Below are positions 38,066 to 47,033 of a stretch of 64,000 nt of DNA, one piece after another (position 1 is the stretch's first letter; every line of letters starts with the position of its first letter). Below the pieces are notes generated by a model. The model worked only from the letters and a program-made list of their open reading frames with translations, was not told the DNA's origin and did not search any database. Both the position numbers and the translations under genes were made by a program. Source of the stretch: Rhizobium sp. 2MFCol3.1 (GTDB taxonomy: Bacteria; Pseudomonadota; Alphaproteobacteria; Rhizobiales; Rhizobiaceae); the NCBI RefSeq assembly GCF_000377565.1, contig NZ_KB898378.1, forward strand, positions 1-64,000, given 5' to 3'.

Positions 38066-39883
38066 ATGGCACTTCGCAACATCGCGATTATCGCGCACGT
38101 TGACCATGGCAAGACGACACTGGTCGACGAGCTCCTGAAACAGTCCGGCTCGTTCCGCGAAAACCAGCGCGTTGCGGAACGCGTGATGGACTCGAACGAC
38201 CTGGAAAAGGAACGCGGTATCACGATCCTTGCCAAGGCGACCTCGGTCGAGTGGAAGGGTGTTCGCATTAACATCGTCGACACCCCCGGCCACGCCGACT
38301 TCGGCGGTGAAGTCGAGCGTATCCTGTCGATGGTGGATGGCGCGATCGTTCTCGTTGACTCCTCTGAAGGCCCGATGCCGCAGACGAAGTTCGTCGTCTC
38401 CAAGGCGCTGAAGGTCGGCCTCCGTCCGATCGTCGCGATCAACAAGATCGACCGTCCCGATGGCCGCCACGAGGAAGTCATCAACGAAGTGTTCGACCTC
38501 TTCGCCAGCCTCGACGCCACCGACGAACAGCTCGACTTCCCGATCCTCTACGGTTCCGGTCGCGATGGCTGGATGAACTTCAATCCTGAAGGTCCGAAGG
38601 ATGAAGGCCTGGCGCCGCTGCTCGACCTCGTGCTCAAGCACGTTCCGGAGCCGAAGGTTGCCGAAGGCCCGTTCACGATGATCGGCACCATCCTGGAAGC
38701 CAACAACTTCCTCGGTCGCATCATCACCGGCCGCATCAATTCCGGTTCGATCAAGCCGAACCAGGCCGTCAAGGTTCTCAGCCAGGATGGCAAGACGATC
38801 GAAACCGGTCGTATCTCCAAGATCCTCGCATTCCGCGGCATCGAGCGCACCTCGATCGAAGAAGCACATGCAGGCGACATCGTCGCCATCGCCGGCCTCT
38901 CCAAGGGCACGGTTGCCGACACCTTCTGCGATCCGGCTGTCAACGAAGCGCTGACCGCGCAGCCGATCGACCCGCCGACCGTCACCATGTCCTTCATCGT
39001 CAACGACAGCCCGCTCGCCGGCACCGAAGGCGACAAGGTTACCTCGCGCGTCATCCGTGACCGCCTGTTCAAGGAAGCCGAAGGCAACGTCGCGCTGAAG
39101 ATCGAAGAAGCCGAAGGCAAGGATTCGTTCTACGTTTCCGGCCGCGGCGAATTGCAGCTCGCCGTTCTGATCGAAACCATGCGCCGCGAAGGCTTCGAGC
39201 TTGCCGTGTCGCGTCCGCGCGTCGTCATGCACAAGGACGAGAGCGGCCAGACCATGGAGCCGATCGAAGAAGTCGTCATCGACGTCGATGAAGAACATTC
39301 CGGCGTCGTCGTTCAGAAGATGTCCGAGCGCAAGGCTGAAATGACCGAGCTGCGTCCTTCGGGCGGCAACCGCGTTCGCCTGGTGTTCCACGCTCCGACC
39401 CGCGGCCTGATCGGCTACCAGTCGGAACTCCTGACCGACACGCGCGGCACCGCCGTGATGAACCGTCTGTTCAAGGACTACCAGCCCTACAAGGGTGAAA
39501 TCGGTGGCCGCACGAACGGCGTTCTCCTCGCGAACGCTGCCGGCGAAGCCGTGGCCTACGCCATGTTCAACCTGGAAGATCGCGGCCCGATGATGATCGA
39601 GCCCGGCGAAAAGGTCTACATGGGCATGATCATCGGCATTCACTCCCGTGACAACGACCTCGAAGTCAACGTCCTCAAGGGCAAGCAGCTGACCAACATC
39701 CGCGCCGCTGGCAAGGACGAAGCCGTCAAGCTGACGCCGCCGATCCGCATGACGCTCGACCGCGCTCTCTCCTGGATCCAGGACGACGAGCTGATGGAAG
39801 TGACGCCGAAGTCGATCCGTCTGCGCAAGATGTATCTCGATGCCAACGACCGCAAGCGCTTCGCCAAGGCGAAGACCGCCTAA
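38066..39883 (+). CDS. typA: Ribosome-associated GTPase TypA/BipA
   Basis: A translational GTPase (605 aa) related to EF-G that binds ribosomes under stress and helps 50S assembly. The P-loop AHVDHGKTT is at about 10-18, VDTPGHADFGGEVER is G3 and NKIDRPDGR is G4. The C-terminal domain has GGRTNGVLLA. The start at 38066 matches the family's MALRNIAIIAHVDHG. Codon choice is strongly biased, as expected for a well-expressed gene. It is followed by a terminator. Confidence 0.96.
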   Translation: MALRNIAIIAHVDHGKTTLVDELLKQSGSFRENQRVAERVMDSNDLEKERGITILAKATSVEWKGVRINIVDTPGHADFGGEVERILSMVDGAIVLVDSSEGPMPQTKFVVSKALKVGLRPIVAINKIDRPDGRHEEVINEVFDLFASLDATDEQLDFPILYGSGRDGWMNFNPEGPKDEGLAPLLDLVLKHVPEPKVAEGPFTMIGTILEANNFLGRIITGRINSGSIKPNQAVKVLSQDGKTIETGRISKILAFRGIERTSIEEAHAGDIVAIAGLSKGTVADTFCDPAVNEALTAQPIDPPTVTMSFIVNDSPLAGTEGDKVTSRVIRDRLFKEAEGNVALKIEEAEGKDSFYVSGRGELQLAVLIETMRREGFELAVSRPRVVMHKDESGQTMEPIEEVVIDVDEEHSGVVVQKMSERKAEMTELRPSGGNRVRLVFHAPTRGLIGYQSELLTDTRGTAVMNRLFKDYQPYKGEIGGRTNGVLLANAAGEAVAYAMFNLEDRGPMMIEPGEKVYMGMIIGIHSRDNDLEVNVLKGKQLTNIRAAGKDEAVKLTPPIRMTLDRALSWIQDDELMEVTPKSIRLRKMYLDANDRKRFAKAKTA

Positions 39884-39910
39884 GTCGAACAGGCTCACAA
39901 GAGACTTCGA

Positions 39911-39938
39911 AACCCCGGCCATCGCGCCGGGGTTTTTA
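39911..39938 (+). terminator. Rho-independent terminator after typA
   Basis: The 9-bp stem AACCCCGGC/GCCGGGGTT with a 6-nt loop is followed by TTTTATTTT, 27 bp after the typA stop. Confidence 0.92.
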
Positions 39939-39975
39939 TTTTGTGCGGTTCGCCGAATCCTTCTTGTCGCAATAG

Positions 39976-40058
39976 TTAAAAAAGCGTTAAATTTCAGCCG
40001 TCGTCCACATGTTAACCCTGTGGGCAATCCGGCTGAATGCGTTAGCGCATATGGTTAA
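39976..40058. promoter_or_regulatory. Cluster of candidate CtrA-binding sites upstream of the GNAT gene
   Basis: A perfect TTAA-N7-TTAA box at 39976-39990, a TTAACC half-site at 40011-40016 and ATGGTTAA at 40051-40058 (reverse complement of the TTAACCAT half-site) all lie within 112 bp of the acetyltransferase start at 40088. Assigning them to CtrA is inference from the motif. Confidence 0.55.
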
Positions 40059-40087
40059 TTGTCCGCGACCGGGCCAGAGTAAGCGTT

Positions 40088-40594
40088 ATGAAGACGTTGT
40101 CGATCGATGTTCGGCGGGCCGAGCCGCATGATTCCCGAGCTATCTCGGAGGTGCACCGGCTTGCGTGGAAACATACCTATGCCGGCATCATTCCGCACAA
40201 GGCGCTGACGCAGATGGTGGAACGCCGCGGCGAGAGCTGGTGGCGCAAGGCGACACGCGGACCGGCGACGCTGCTCGTGCTCGATGTCGCCGGAACGGTT
40301 GCCGGCTATGCAACGCTCGGTCTCAACCGCGCCCGCGCGCTGCCGCAGGAAGGCGAGATCTACGAACTTTATCTCCGCCCCGAATATCAGGGCATCGGCC
40401 TCGGCCACATGCTGTTTTCCGAAGCGCGGCGGCTTTTGAAGTCGCTCGGCTGCAAGGGCATGGTGGTCTGGTGCCTCGAAGAGAACGAGGGCGGCGCGGA
40501 GTTCTATCGCGGCCATGGCGGCATCGATTATTGCGAGGGTACCGAAACCTTCGACGAGAAGCCCTTGAAGAAGATCGGCTTCATCTGGAACTGA
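40088..40594 (+). CDS. GNAT family N-acetyltransferase
   Basis: A 168-residue acetyltransferase. The fold is clear: IDVRRAEPHDSRAISEVHRLAWKHTY at the start, EGEIYELYLRPEYQGIGLGHMLFSEARRLL with the acetyl-CoA loop QGIGLG, and WCLEENEGGAEFYRGHGG, a typical GNAT C-terminal motif. The substrate is unknown. The upstream region holds a cluster of CtrA-like sites, so it may be cell-cycle controlled. Confidence 0.87.
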   Translation: MKTLSIDVRRAEPHDSRAISEVHRLAWKHTYAGIIPHKALTQMVERRGESWWRKATRGPATLLVLDVAGTVAGYATLGLNRARALPQEGEIYELYLRPEYQGIGLGHMLFSEARRLLKSLGCKGMVVWCLEENEGGAEFYRGHGGIDYCEGTETFDEKPLKKIGFIWN

Positions 40595-40770
40595 GCGATC
40601 TGCTCAACGACAAGGTGCGGGGGAGCCAAGTTTTGGCCTCTGCCCAGTTTTCCGGCATTTTGAAGGCCAGATCATAAAACAATCATGTGCCTGCGCGGTC
40701 GTGCCATGTTGCTTCGCGGCATGAATCCGATTATCTGGCTGCGAAGATTTCACGTCGCGGGAGTAATCGC

Positions 40771-41307
40771 ATGCGCATCGACGCCATTGCCATTGGCAAG
40801 AACCCACCTGAGGACGTCAACGTCATCGTTGAAGTTCCCGTCGGTGGCCACCCGATCAAGTACGAGATGGACAAGGACGCCGGCACGCTGGTTGTCGACC
40901 GTTTCCTCTACACGCCGATGACCTACCCGGGTAACTACGGCTTCGTACCGCACACGCTGTCGGAAGATGGCGACCCGATCGACGTCCTGATCGCCAGCAC
41001 CCGCCCGCTGGTTCCGGGCTGCGTCATCAACGTGCGCCCGATCGGCGTTCTGAAGATGGAAGACAATTCCGGCAAGGACGAGAAGATCATCGCCGTTCCG
41101 TCGCCGAAGCTGACCATGCGCTACGACAAGGTCAAGGACTACACGGATATGCCCGAGATCACGCTCAAGCAGATCGAGCACTTCTTCGAGCACTACAAGG
41201 ATCTGGAACCCGGCAAGTGGGTGAAGATCTACGGCTGGGGCGACGCCAAGGAAGCCGGCCAGCTGATCCTCGAGGCGATCGAACGCGCCAAGAAGGAAAA
41301 GGCCTGA
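40771..41307 (+). CDS. ppa: Inorganic pyrophosphatase
   Basis: A soluble family I pyrophosphatase (178 aa) that hydrolyses PPi made in biosynthesis. The metal-binding signature DGDPIDVL is present, as are YGFVPHTL and the C-terminal KIYGWGDAKEA. The start at 40771 (MRIDAIAIGKNPPEDVNVIVEVP) matches the family; earlier in-frame starts have no support. Its TGA stop directly abuts the stop of the convergent yggU-like gene inside a small palindrome. Confidence 0.96.
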   Translation: MRIDAIAIGKNPPEDVNVIVEVPVGGHPIKYEMDKDAGTLVVDRFLYTPMTYPGNYGFVPHTLSEDGDPIDVLIASTRPLVPGCVINVRPIGVLKMEDNSGKDEKIIAVPSPKLTMRYDKVKDYTDMPEITLKQIEHFFEHYKDLEPGKWVKIYGWGDAKEAGQLILEAIERAKKEKA

Positions 41308-41649
41308 TTACAGGCCTAGTAAAGCTTCCAGCTTTTTGATCAGATCCTCCGGCTCGGCATCGATCCGGAGGATTTTTTTACGCGACGTGTCGCCTGAGAC
41401 GAGATCGATGGCCGACTTGGGGGCGCCGAGCTGCTTCGCGACAAGCGCGATCAGCGCCTTGTTGGCCTTGCCCTTCTCGGGAACGACCGAGACGCGGGCC
41501 TTCAGATGGGCCCTGCCGTCGGCATCCAGCTCAATTCCATCGAGCTGATCCCGCCCGCCATTCGGCGTCAGCCTGATGGCGAGGACGAGATGATCGTCAA
41601 AGGCCTGCCAGGGCCTTATCGCAACACCATCGGCACGATGGTGTTCCAC
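41308..41649 (-). CDS. DUF167 (YggU) family protein
   Basis: A small protein (113 aa) of unknown function. Its core is LTPNGGRDQLDGIELDADGRAHLKARVSVVPEKGKANKALIALVAKQLG, the DUF167 signature including the PEKGKAN loop. It starts with GTG at 41649, overlapping the yggT-like gene by 34 bp. The yggT-yggU pair is a conserved neighbourhood in many proteobacteria. Confidence 0.85.
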   Translation of the reverse strand: MEHHRADGVAIRPWQAFDDHLVLAIRLTPNGGRDQLDGIELDADGRAHLKARVSVVPEKGKANKALIALVAKQLGAPKSAIDLVSGDTSRKKILRIDAEPEDLIKKLEALLGL

Positions 41650-41909
41650 ATGAACGAGCGGATGAAGAAGATGATGAGCAGCAGGATGATCGGCGAGATG
41701 TCGATACCGCCGAGGTTCGGCAGCACGCGACGGATCGGCCGCAGCACCGGTTCGGTGACGTTGTAGAGGAACATGCCGACCGAATTGACGAACTGATTGC
41801 TGGAATTGATCACGTTGAACGCGTAGAGCCAGGAGAAAATGGCGCTGGCGATCAAAATCCAGGTGTAAAGATTCAAAGCCAAATCAATGGTTTGAAAAAG
41901 CGCAAGCAT
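41616..41909 (-). CDS. YggT family membrane protein
   Basis: A small integral membrane protein (97 aa) with two hydrophobic segments: TIDLALNLYTWILIASAIFSWL and ISPIILLLIIFFIRSFMW. The linker has EPVLRPIRRVLPNLGGIDISP, the family's signature. A good GGAGATT site precedes the ATG at 41909. The function is not settled; links to osmotic response and cell division have been suggested for relatives. Confidence 0.88.
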   Translation of the reverse strand: MLALFQTIDLALNLYTWILIASAIFSWLYAFNVINSSNQFVNSVGMFLYNVTEPVLRPIRRVLPNLGGIDISPIILLLIIFFIRSFMWNTIVPMVLR

Positions 41910-42047
41910 CGCAATCTCCAGTTCGTTGTTGACAGACATGTAGACATTGGCGACTAAACCGGCAAGAGCCGTGTGCAATGCCGCGGCAATTCATGTTTAA
42001 CGGGCGCGTCGGGGAACGATATTTCGTCCGTTTGTTGGAAAGACATC

Positions 42048-43295
42048 ATGTCCATCTCGGCTCACGGCGACCGCTTCGCGGCCTTCCGGCACTCCTCCTA
42101 CACCCGCTTCTTCTTCGCGCGCTTTCTCTTGTCGTTTTCGCAGCAGATCGTCAGCGTCGCGGTCGGTTGGCAGATGTACGACCAGACGGGCAGCGCCATC
42201 TATCTCGGCCTGATCGGGCTGGTGCAGTTCCTCCCTTCGCTGCTGCTCATCCTCGTTACCGGCTCGGTGGCCGACCGCTATAACAGACGCGCCATCGCCT
42301 CGCTGTGCTCGCTGGTGGCCGCCCTTTGCACGCTGACGCTGCTTGGCATGACCATGACCGGCACCTTCTCGCCCATCCCTGTTTTCGCGGTGCTTCTGGT
42401 CTTCGGCATCGAGCGCGCCTTCATGTCGCCGGCGGTGCAGTCCTTGGCGCCCAATCTGGTGCCCGCCGACGATCTCTCGAACGCGATCGCCTGGAACTCG
42501 TCTTCCTGGCAGCTCGCCTCGATCACCGGCCCCGTCATCGGCGGCCTGCTCTACGGCATCAATGCGCATACGGCCTACACGGTGGCCGTGGTGTTCGCGG
42601 GCCTTGGGGCGGGGCTGCTCTTCCTGATCCCGAAGCCGGCGCAGAAGACCACGGGCGAGGCGAAGAGCTGGGACATGATCCTCGGCGGCTTCAAGTTCAT
42701 CCGCACCGAGAAGGTGGTGCTGGGCGCGATCTCGCTCGATCTCTTCGCGGTGCTCTTGGGTGGCGCCACGGCGCTGATGCCGATCTTTGCGCGCGATATC
42801 CTGACGCTCGGCCCCTGGGGTCTCGGCCTGCTGCGCTCGGCACCGGGTGTAGGTGCCATCATCATGGCTGTGCTGCTTGCGACCTATCCGCTGAAGCACC
42901 GCGCCGGGGTCTACATGTTCGTCGGCGTGGCGCTGTTCGGGCTGGGCACGATCGCTTTCGGCCTATCTGATAATGTCGAGCTGTCGATCGCGGCGCTGGC
43001 GCTGATGGGCGCGGCCGACATGGTGTCGGTCTATGTGCGCGAGAGCCTGATCGCGCTCTGGACGCCCGACCAACTGCGCGGCCGCGTCAACGCCGTCAAC
43101 ATGGTGTTTGTCGGGGCGTCGAACGAGCTCGGCGAGTTTCGTGCAGGCACGATGGCTTCGGTGTTTGGCGCGGTGCCGGCGGTGGTCATTGGCGGGATCG
43201 GGACGCTGGTTGTGGCGGCGTTGTGGGCTAGCGGGTTTCCGCAGTTGCGGAAGATCGATACGCTGGATGCGCCGGAGCATGTGACGCGGGGGTAG
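42048..43295 (+). CDS. MFS transporter (EntS-like, MFS_3 family)
   Basis: A 415-residue major facilitator with about 12 hydrophobic segments. The opening FRHSSYTRFFFARFLLSFSQQIVSVAVGWQMYD and VTGSVADRYNRR (motif A) fit the MFS_3 group, which includes the enterobactin exporter EntS. Late segment REFRAG-like ELGEFRAGTMASVFGAVPAVVIGG is also typical. No siderophore genes lie nearby, so the substrate is unknown. The ATG at 42048 has TTGGAAAG upstream. Confidence 0.87.
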   Translation: MSISAHGDRFAAFRHSSYTRFFFARFLLSFSQQIVSVAVGWQMYDQTGSAIYLGLIGLVQFLPSLLLILVTGSVADRYNRRAIASLCSLVAALCTLTLLGMTMTGTFSPIPVFAVLLVFGIERAFMSPAVQSLAPNLVPADDLSNAIAWNSSSWQLASITGPVIGGLLYGINAHTAYTVAVVFAGLGAGLLFLIPKPAQKTTGEAKSWDMILGGFKFIRTEKVVLGAISLDLFAVLLGGATALMPIFARDILTLGPWGLGLLRSAPGVGAIIMAVLLATYPLKHRAGVYMFVGVALFGLGTIAFGLSDNVELSIAALALMGAADMVSVYVRESLIALWTPDQLRGRVNAVNMVFVGASNELGEFRAGTMASVFGAVPAVVIGGIGTLVVAALWASGFPQLRKIDTLDAPEHVTRG

Positions 43296-43326
43296 TTTTC
43301 GGGGGGTGGCTAGCGTCGCGTGCGCG

Positions 43327-43453
43327 GCCCCCTCATCCGACCCTTCGGGCCACCTTCTCCCCGTTGGGGCGAAGGGGAGGTTGGCGCGAGTGGCTCACCC
43401 CGAGTCTCTTCTCCCCATCGGGGAGAAGGTGCCGGCAGGCGGATGAGGGGGCC
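43327..43453. repeat. RIME1-like palindromic element, family A
   Basis: A 127-bp imperfect palindrome: left arm CCGACCCTTCGGGCCACC, right arm GGTGCCGGCAGGCGGATG. It lies between the convergent MFS and RidA genes, ending 28 bp before the latter's stop. Confidence 0.8.
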
Positions 43454-43481
43454 ACGCCCGCCAACATTCACCCATAATCCC

Positions 43482-43967
43482 TCACCCAGAAATCATCACC
43501 TCCGCCTCGATCTCGACCGGAAAATTCAGCGGCAGGCCGGCGACGCCGATGGCGGAGCGGGCGTGGCGGCCGACGTCCTGGCCGAAGACGTCGTTGATCA
43601 GCTCGGTGAAGCCGTTGATGACGGCGGGCGGGTTGGAGAAGTGGGGGGCGCAGTTGACCATGCCGAGAACGCGGCACCAGCCGGTGATGCGGTCGAGGCT
43701 GCCGAGTTCGCGCTTCAGGCTTCCCAGCATGGCGAGCCCGACCTTGCGGGCCGAGGCGTGGGCCTCCTCGATCGTCACCGTGTCGCCGACGATGCCGAAG
43801 GGGCCTGATGGGGAGCCGTCGGGGTTCTGCGGGCCGTGGCCAGAGATGAAGGCCCTATTCCCTCGCACGTTGACCCAGGGAAAGGGCAGCGTCATGTGCG
43901 AGGGCAGTTTCAGCGGCTGGGGCAGGACGAGGCCCAGCGAGACAAGCTTCTGTTCGTAGTTCGACAT
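43482..43967 (-). CDS. RidA family protein (YjgF/YER057c/UK114)
   Basis: A small trimeric enzyme family (161 aa) that hydrolyses reactive enamines and imines. GFTELINDVFGQDVGRHARSAIGVAGLPLNFPVEIEAEVMISG shows the family's C-terminal signature, with the conserved Arg and the terminal Val-Glu-Ile-Glu strand. This longer form (about 155-160 aa) belongs to the Rid1-7 subfamilies, not RidA itself, so the reaction is not certain. Confidence 0.87.
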   Translation of the reverse strand: MSNYEQKLVSLGLVLPQPLKLPSHMTLPFPWVNVRGNRAFISGHGPQNPDGSPSGPFGIVGDTVTIEEAHASARKVGLAMLGSLKRELGSLDRITGWCRVLGMVNCAPHFSNPPAVINGFTELINDVFGQDVGRHARSAIGVAGLPLNFPVEIEAEVMISG

Positions 43968-44106
43968 GCTGTTCCCCTGACATGGCTGCGGTCATGGCGC
44001 GCCTGGCGCGACCAATCGGCCGGATCGTGGATCGGAACCTGTTTCTGCTACTAAAATGCCGTCGAAGTGACGTCGCACACCATAGCACGACGCGGGGTGC
44101 TCCGCA

Positions 44107-44910
44107 TCAGGCCGTCAGCGTGGCCTTCGCCGAGGGGGCCGATCTCGGCTTCTTGCCCTCGAAGACGAGATCGAGGAATTCGTTGAGCCAGGCCTTGAGC
44201 GGCGCGTCGAACAGCATGCGGCCTTCGAGATGCTCGCGGCCCTGCTGGGCGTTGGGGAGGATGAAGCGATGGGCGCCGTGGACGACCCAGCGGTGCATCA
44301 TCGCCCGGGTCAGTTCGGCGTGGAATTGCAGGGCCCAGGCGTGGCCGTTGTAGCGGAAGGCCTGGTTCGGGTAGACGTCACCTTCAGCAAGAAGATCGGC
44401 GCCGCGCGGCAGATCGAAACCTTCGCGGTGGAAGTGGTAGACCATGCGCGGCCAGTGCATTAGCTGCCGGCCCTTTTCGGTCGCGCGCAGCGGGTACCAG
44501 CCGATCTCGGTGGTCTCGTCGGCATTGGCCGCGACCTTGCCGCCGAGATGGCGCACCAGCATCTGCGCGCCGAGACAGATGCCAAGCAGCGGCCTCTTCT
44601 CCTTCAGCGGCACATCGAGCCAGCTGATCTCGGCCTTGACGAAGTCGTCGGGATCGTTGGCGCTCATCGGGCCGCCGAAGACGACGGCGCCGGCATGCTC
44701 GGCAAGCGTTATCGGCAGCTTCTGGCCTAGCACCGGGCGGCGGATGTCGAGCGGATAGCCCTTCTCGGCGAGCAGCTGGCCGACGCGGCCGGGGCTGGAG
44801 CTCTCCTGATGCAGCACGATCAGGACCGGGCGTTTGCCTTCGAGGCTTGAGCCCGGGTCGTTGGGGCCGGCAATGCCGGTGCCCGCCGCGCCTGTACTGT
44901 CAGTCGGCAT
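44107..44910 (-). CDS. Class I glutamine amidotransferase-like protein
   Basis: A stand-alone class I glutamine amidotransferase-like protein (267 aa) resembling the GuaA amidotransferase half. The nucleophile elbow is GICLGAQML and the His-Glu pair is in QFHAELT, so the catalytic triad looks intact. An N-terminal tail of about 25 residues (Thr/Gly/Pro-rich) precedes the fold. It overlaps the end of the TerB-like gene by 11 bp and is the last gene of the mic60-hemY transcript. The acceptor partner is unknown. Confidence 0.87.
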   Translation of the reverse strand: MPTDSTGAAGTGIAGPNDPGSSLEGKRPVLIVLHQESSSPGRVGQLLAEKGYPLDIRRPVLGQKLPITLAEHAGAVVFGGPMSANDPDDFVKAEISWLDVPLKEKRPLLGICLGAQMLVRHLGGKVAANADETTEIGWYPLRATEKGRQLMHWPRMVYHFHREGFDLPRGADLLAEGDVYPNQAFRYNGHAWALQFHAELTRAMMHRWVVHGAHRFILPNAQQGREHLEGRMLFDAPLKAWLNEFLDLVFEGKKPRSAPSAKATLTA

Positions 44911-45385
44911 CGTCTTGCACCACATCGATGCCGGTGACCCGTTTCGCTGCCTCCTGACGCTTCTGGATGCGCTCGCGGGCCGACACGCCGAGAAGCTCGG
45001 CGATGCGCCAGATGGCGTCGTCCTCCATCTCGCTGCGCTCGCCATCGGCATAGACGATGTCCCAGAGAATGCCGATCAGCTCCAGGCGCTGTTCGGTGTC
45101 CAGATGGCGCTTCAGGTCGGAGGTGAAGCGGTAATAGTCGACAGCGTCGCTTTCGGCTTCCCGGCCGGCGGCAATCAGCGCGTCGAGCTGCTTGCCGTCG
45201 AGACAGTACTGGTCCTTCAGGAGCGTGCGTAGACGCTTCTTCTCGCTGTCCTTGATCTGGCCGTCGGCCTCCATGACCTGCATGCAGAGTGCGGCCACCG
45301 CGATGCGGGGATCATCGGGCGCGAAGCTGCTCTTTTGGGTGTCTGCGGTCAGGTTCTGAAAAAATGCCTGGAAGCGTTCGAACAT
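44900..45385 (-). CDS. TerB family tellurite-resistance-like protein
   Basis: A 161-residue all-helical protein of the TerB/DUF533-like family (PF05099 type). The core is ALCMQVMEADGQIKDSEKKRLRTLLKDQY and ILWDIVYADGERSEMEDDAIWRIAELLGV, with two acidic helical repeats that bind metal in relatives. The name reflects homology; a tellurite phenotype is not implied. It starts 15 bp after hemY ends and overlaps the amidotransferase gene. Confidence 0.87.
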   Translation of the reverse strand: MFERFQAFFQNLTADTQKSSFAPDDPRIAVAALCMQVMEADGQIKDSEKKRLRTLLKDQYCLDGKQLDALIAAGREAESDAVDYYRFTSDLKRHLDTEQRLELIGILWDIVYADGERSEMEDDAIWRIAELLGVSARERIQKRQEAAKRVTGIDVVQDDAD

Positions 45386-45400
45386 ACGGGTCCTGTTTGG

Positions 45401-47029
45401 CTAGAAGAGGCGAAGCCGTGTCTTGGGTTCTGGCTCGGCCGATGGATTGCGCACACCCGGATCATCCGGCAGGCCGCCGAAGAAGGGGCGCGGTTCGGGA
45501 GTGTCGGCAGGTTTGCTCGCGGTTGCCGGCTCCTTCGGGGCCGGTTTCGGCTTGGCGGGCGCGGGTGCTGCGGGCGTCTCGGCCACCGGGCGGGCGGCCT
45601 TGGCGATGGTGGCGGCGCGTTCGAGCTCGATGATGCGGTGATCGCCGGCGGCACTTTCGGGCCTGACATCGCGCACCGGCGGCAGGCTCTTCAGCGCGCT
45701 GTCGATGGAGATGACGGAGCCTTCTTCGACCGGGCCTTCGACCTGGCCGAACGGTGCCTTCCAGACGAAGGCGTCGAGCTTGCCCGTGACCGGCGAGAGC
45801 GGCAGCCATTTGTCGGAGACGTAGCCGTCAGCCACCCATGCCGGATCGCGCGGCGCCTTCAGCGCCTGGGCGAGCCAGTGGCGGATGCGGCCTTGGTCGC
45901 CGGTCTCGGCTTCCTCGATATCGGCGAGCAGCAGGAAGGCTGCCTCGCGCGGCTCGATGCGGGCGGCTGCCTCGGCCTTGGCGCGGGCCTTGGCGAAATC
46001 CCTGATGTCGAGTGCTGCCTGGGCAACGATCAACAGCGATTCGATGTTGTTGGGGCGGAGCGCCTCCAGCTTTTCGGCGCGCTTCAGCCGGTCGGCGAGC
46101 GAATCGCCGCTGCGGGCGCGCACATAGGTGGCGCCGATCTCGGGATGCGGGTTGGTCTTCCAGGCCTGTTCGAGAATGGAGGCTGCCTTGCGCAGCTTGT
46201 CTTCGCGAAACAGCGCCTTGGCGGCGATGATCGCGGCCGGCTCGAAATCGGCCGAGAGTTTCAGCGCATGCGTGGCGTCGTCGCGGGCGCCTGAAGGATC
46301 GTTCTCCAGCTTCTCGTCGGCGCGCGCAGTCAGAAGCACGGCGCGCAGGCGGTCGGCCTCGGCCTTTTCGATGACGCGGGCGGCCTTCTGCTGCTCGAGC
46401 AGGCGGATCGCATCATCCCAGCGGCCGGACTGGCTGCGGTATTCAAGCGTCGCCTGGGCGGCCCAGGGAAGGTAGGGCGCGTTGTCGGCGGCCTTTTCGG
46501 CGTATTGCCGGGCGGCCTCGTTGGCGCCGAGGCGCTTGGCTTCGAGATAAAGGCCGCGCAGGCCGAGCTCGCGGGTTTCGGGATCCTCGACCATCGCCTC
46601 GAACTTGGCGCGGGCCTCGTCATGCCGGCCCTCGATCAGGGCTGCCTGGGCTTCGAGCAGCGCGATCAGCGGCTCCTGGTCGGCGCGGATAAGGCCGCGC
46701 GAACGGGCGGCCATCTTGCGAGCCATCAGCGCATTGCCGGCGCCGGCGGCGATCAGGCCGGTCGAGAGCGCCTGGTAGCCACGGTCGCGCTTGCGGGCGC
46801 GGAAATAGCGGGTCACGGAGTGCGGCGAGGTCCAGATGACGCGCACCAGCCACCAGGCGACCATGACGACCGCGATCAGCGCGATGATCGCGGTTGCGGC
46901 GACGATCAGCCGGGTCTGATAGAGCTGGCCTTCCCAGATGAGCGAAAGATCGCCGGGGCGATCGGCAAGCCAGGAGAAGCCGTAGCCGAGAACAAGCACG
47001 AGAAGCGCGAAGACGACGAGCCTGATCAT
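45401..47029 (-). CDS. hemY: HemY family membrane/TPR protein
   Basis: HemY (542 aa) is an inner-membrane protein of the heme-synthesis neighbourhood, thought to regulate or scaffold late tetrapyrrole steps. It has two N-terminal transmembrane segments (about 1-18 and 40-64), then a long helical TPR-like domain (about 95-400), and a Pro/Ala/Lys-rich tail (about 470-540). The start at 47029 is 4 bp after the mic60-like stop. The proteobacterial HemY must not be confused with the Bacillus protoporphyrinogen oxidase of the same name. Confidence 0.88.
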   Translation of the reverse strand: MIRLVVFALLVLVLGYGFSWLADRPGDLSLIWEGQLYQTRLIVAATAIIALIAVVMVAWWLVRVIWTSPHSVTRYFRARKRDRGYQALSTGLIAAGAGNALMARKMAARSRGLIRADQEPLIALLEAQAALIEGRHDEARAKFEAMVEDPETRELGLRGLYLEAKRLGANEAARQYAEKAADNAPYLPWAAQATLEYRSQSGRWDDAIRLLEQQKAARVIEKAEADRLRAVLLTARADEKLENDPSGARDDATHALKLSADFEPAAIIAAKALFREDKLRKAASILEQAWKTNPHPEIGATYVRARSGDSLADRLKRAEKLEALRPNNIESLLIVAQAALDIRDFAKARAKAEAAARIEPREAAFLLLADIEEAETGDQGRIRHWLAQALKAPRDPAWVADGYVSDKWLPLSPVTGKLDAFVWKAPFGQVEGPVEEGSVISIDSALKSLPPVRDVRPESAAGDHRIIELERAATIAKAARPVAETPAAPAPAKPKPAPKEPATASKPADTPEPRPFFGGLPDDPGVRNPSAEPEPKTRLRLF

Positions 47030-47033
47030 ATCC

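Noticed and set aside
37802..40027. Antisense frame of 741 codons over typA
   Set aside because: A shadow of typA; His/Asp/Arg-rich with no domain, crossing the typA terminator.
44900..45385. Tellurite-resistance operon
   Set aside because: Only a single TerB-like protein is present, without terA/C/D/E partners; the context is heme and membrane genes.
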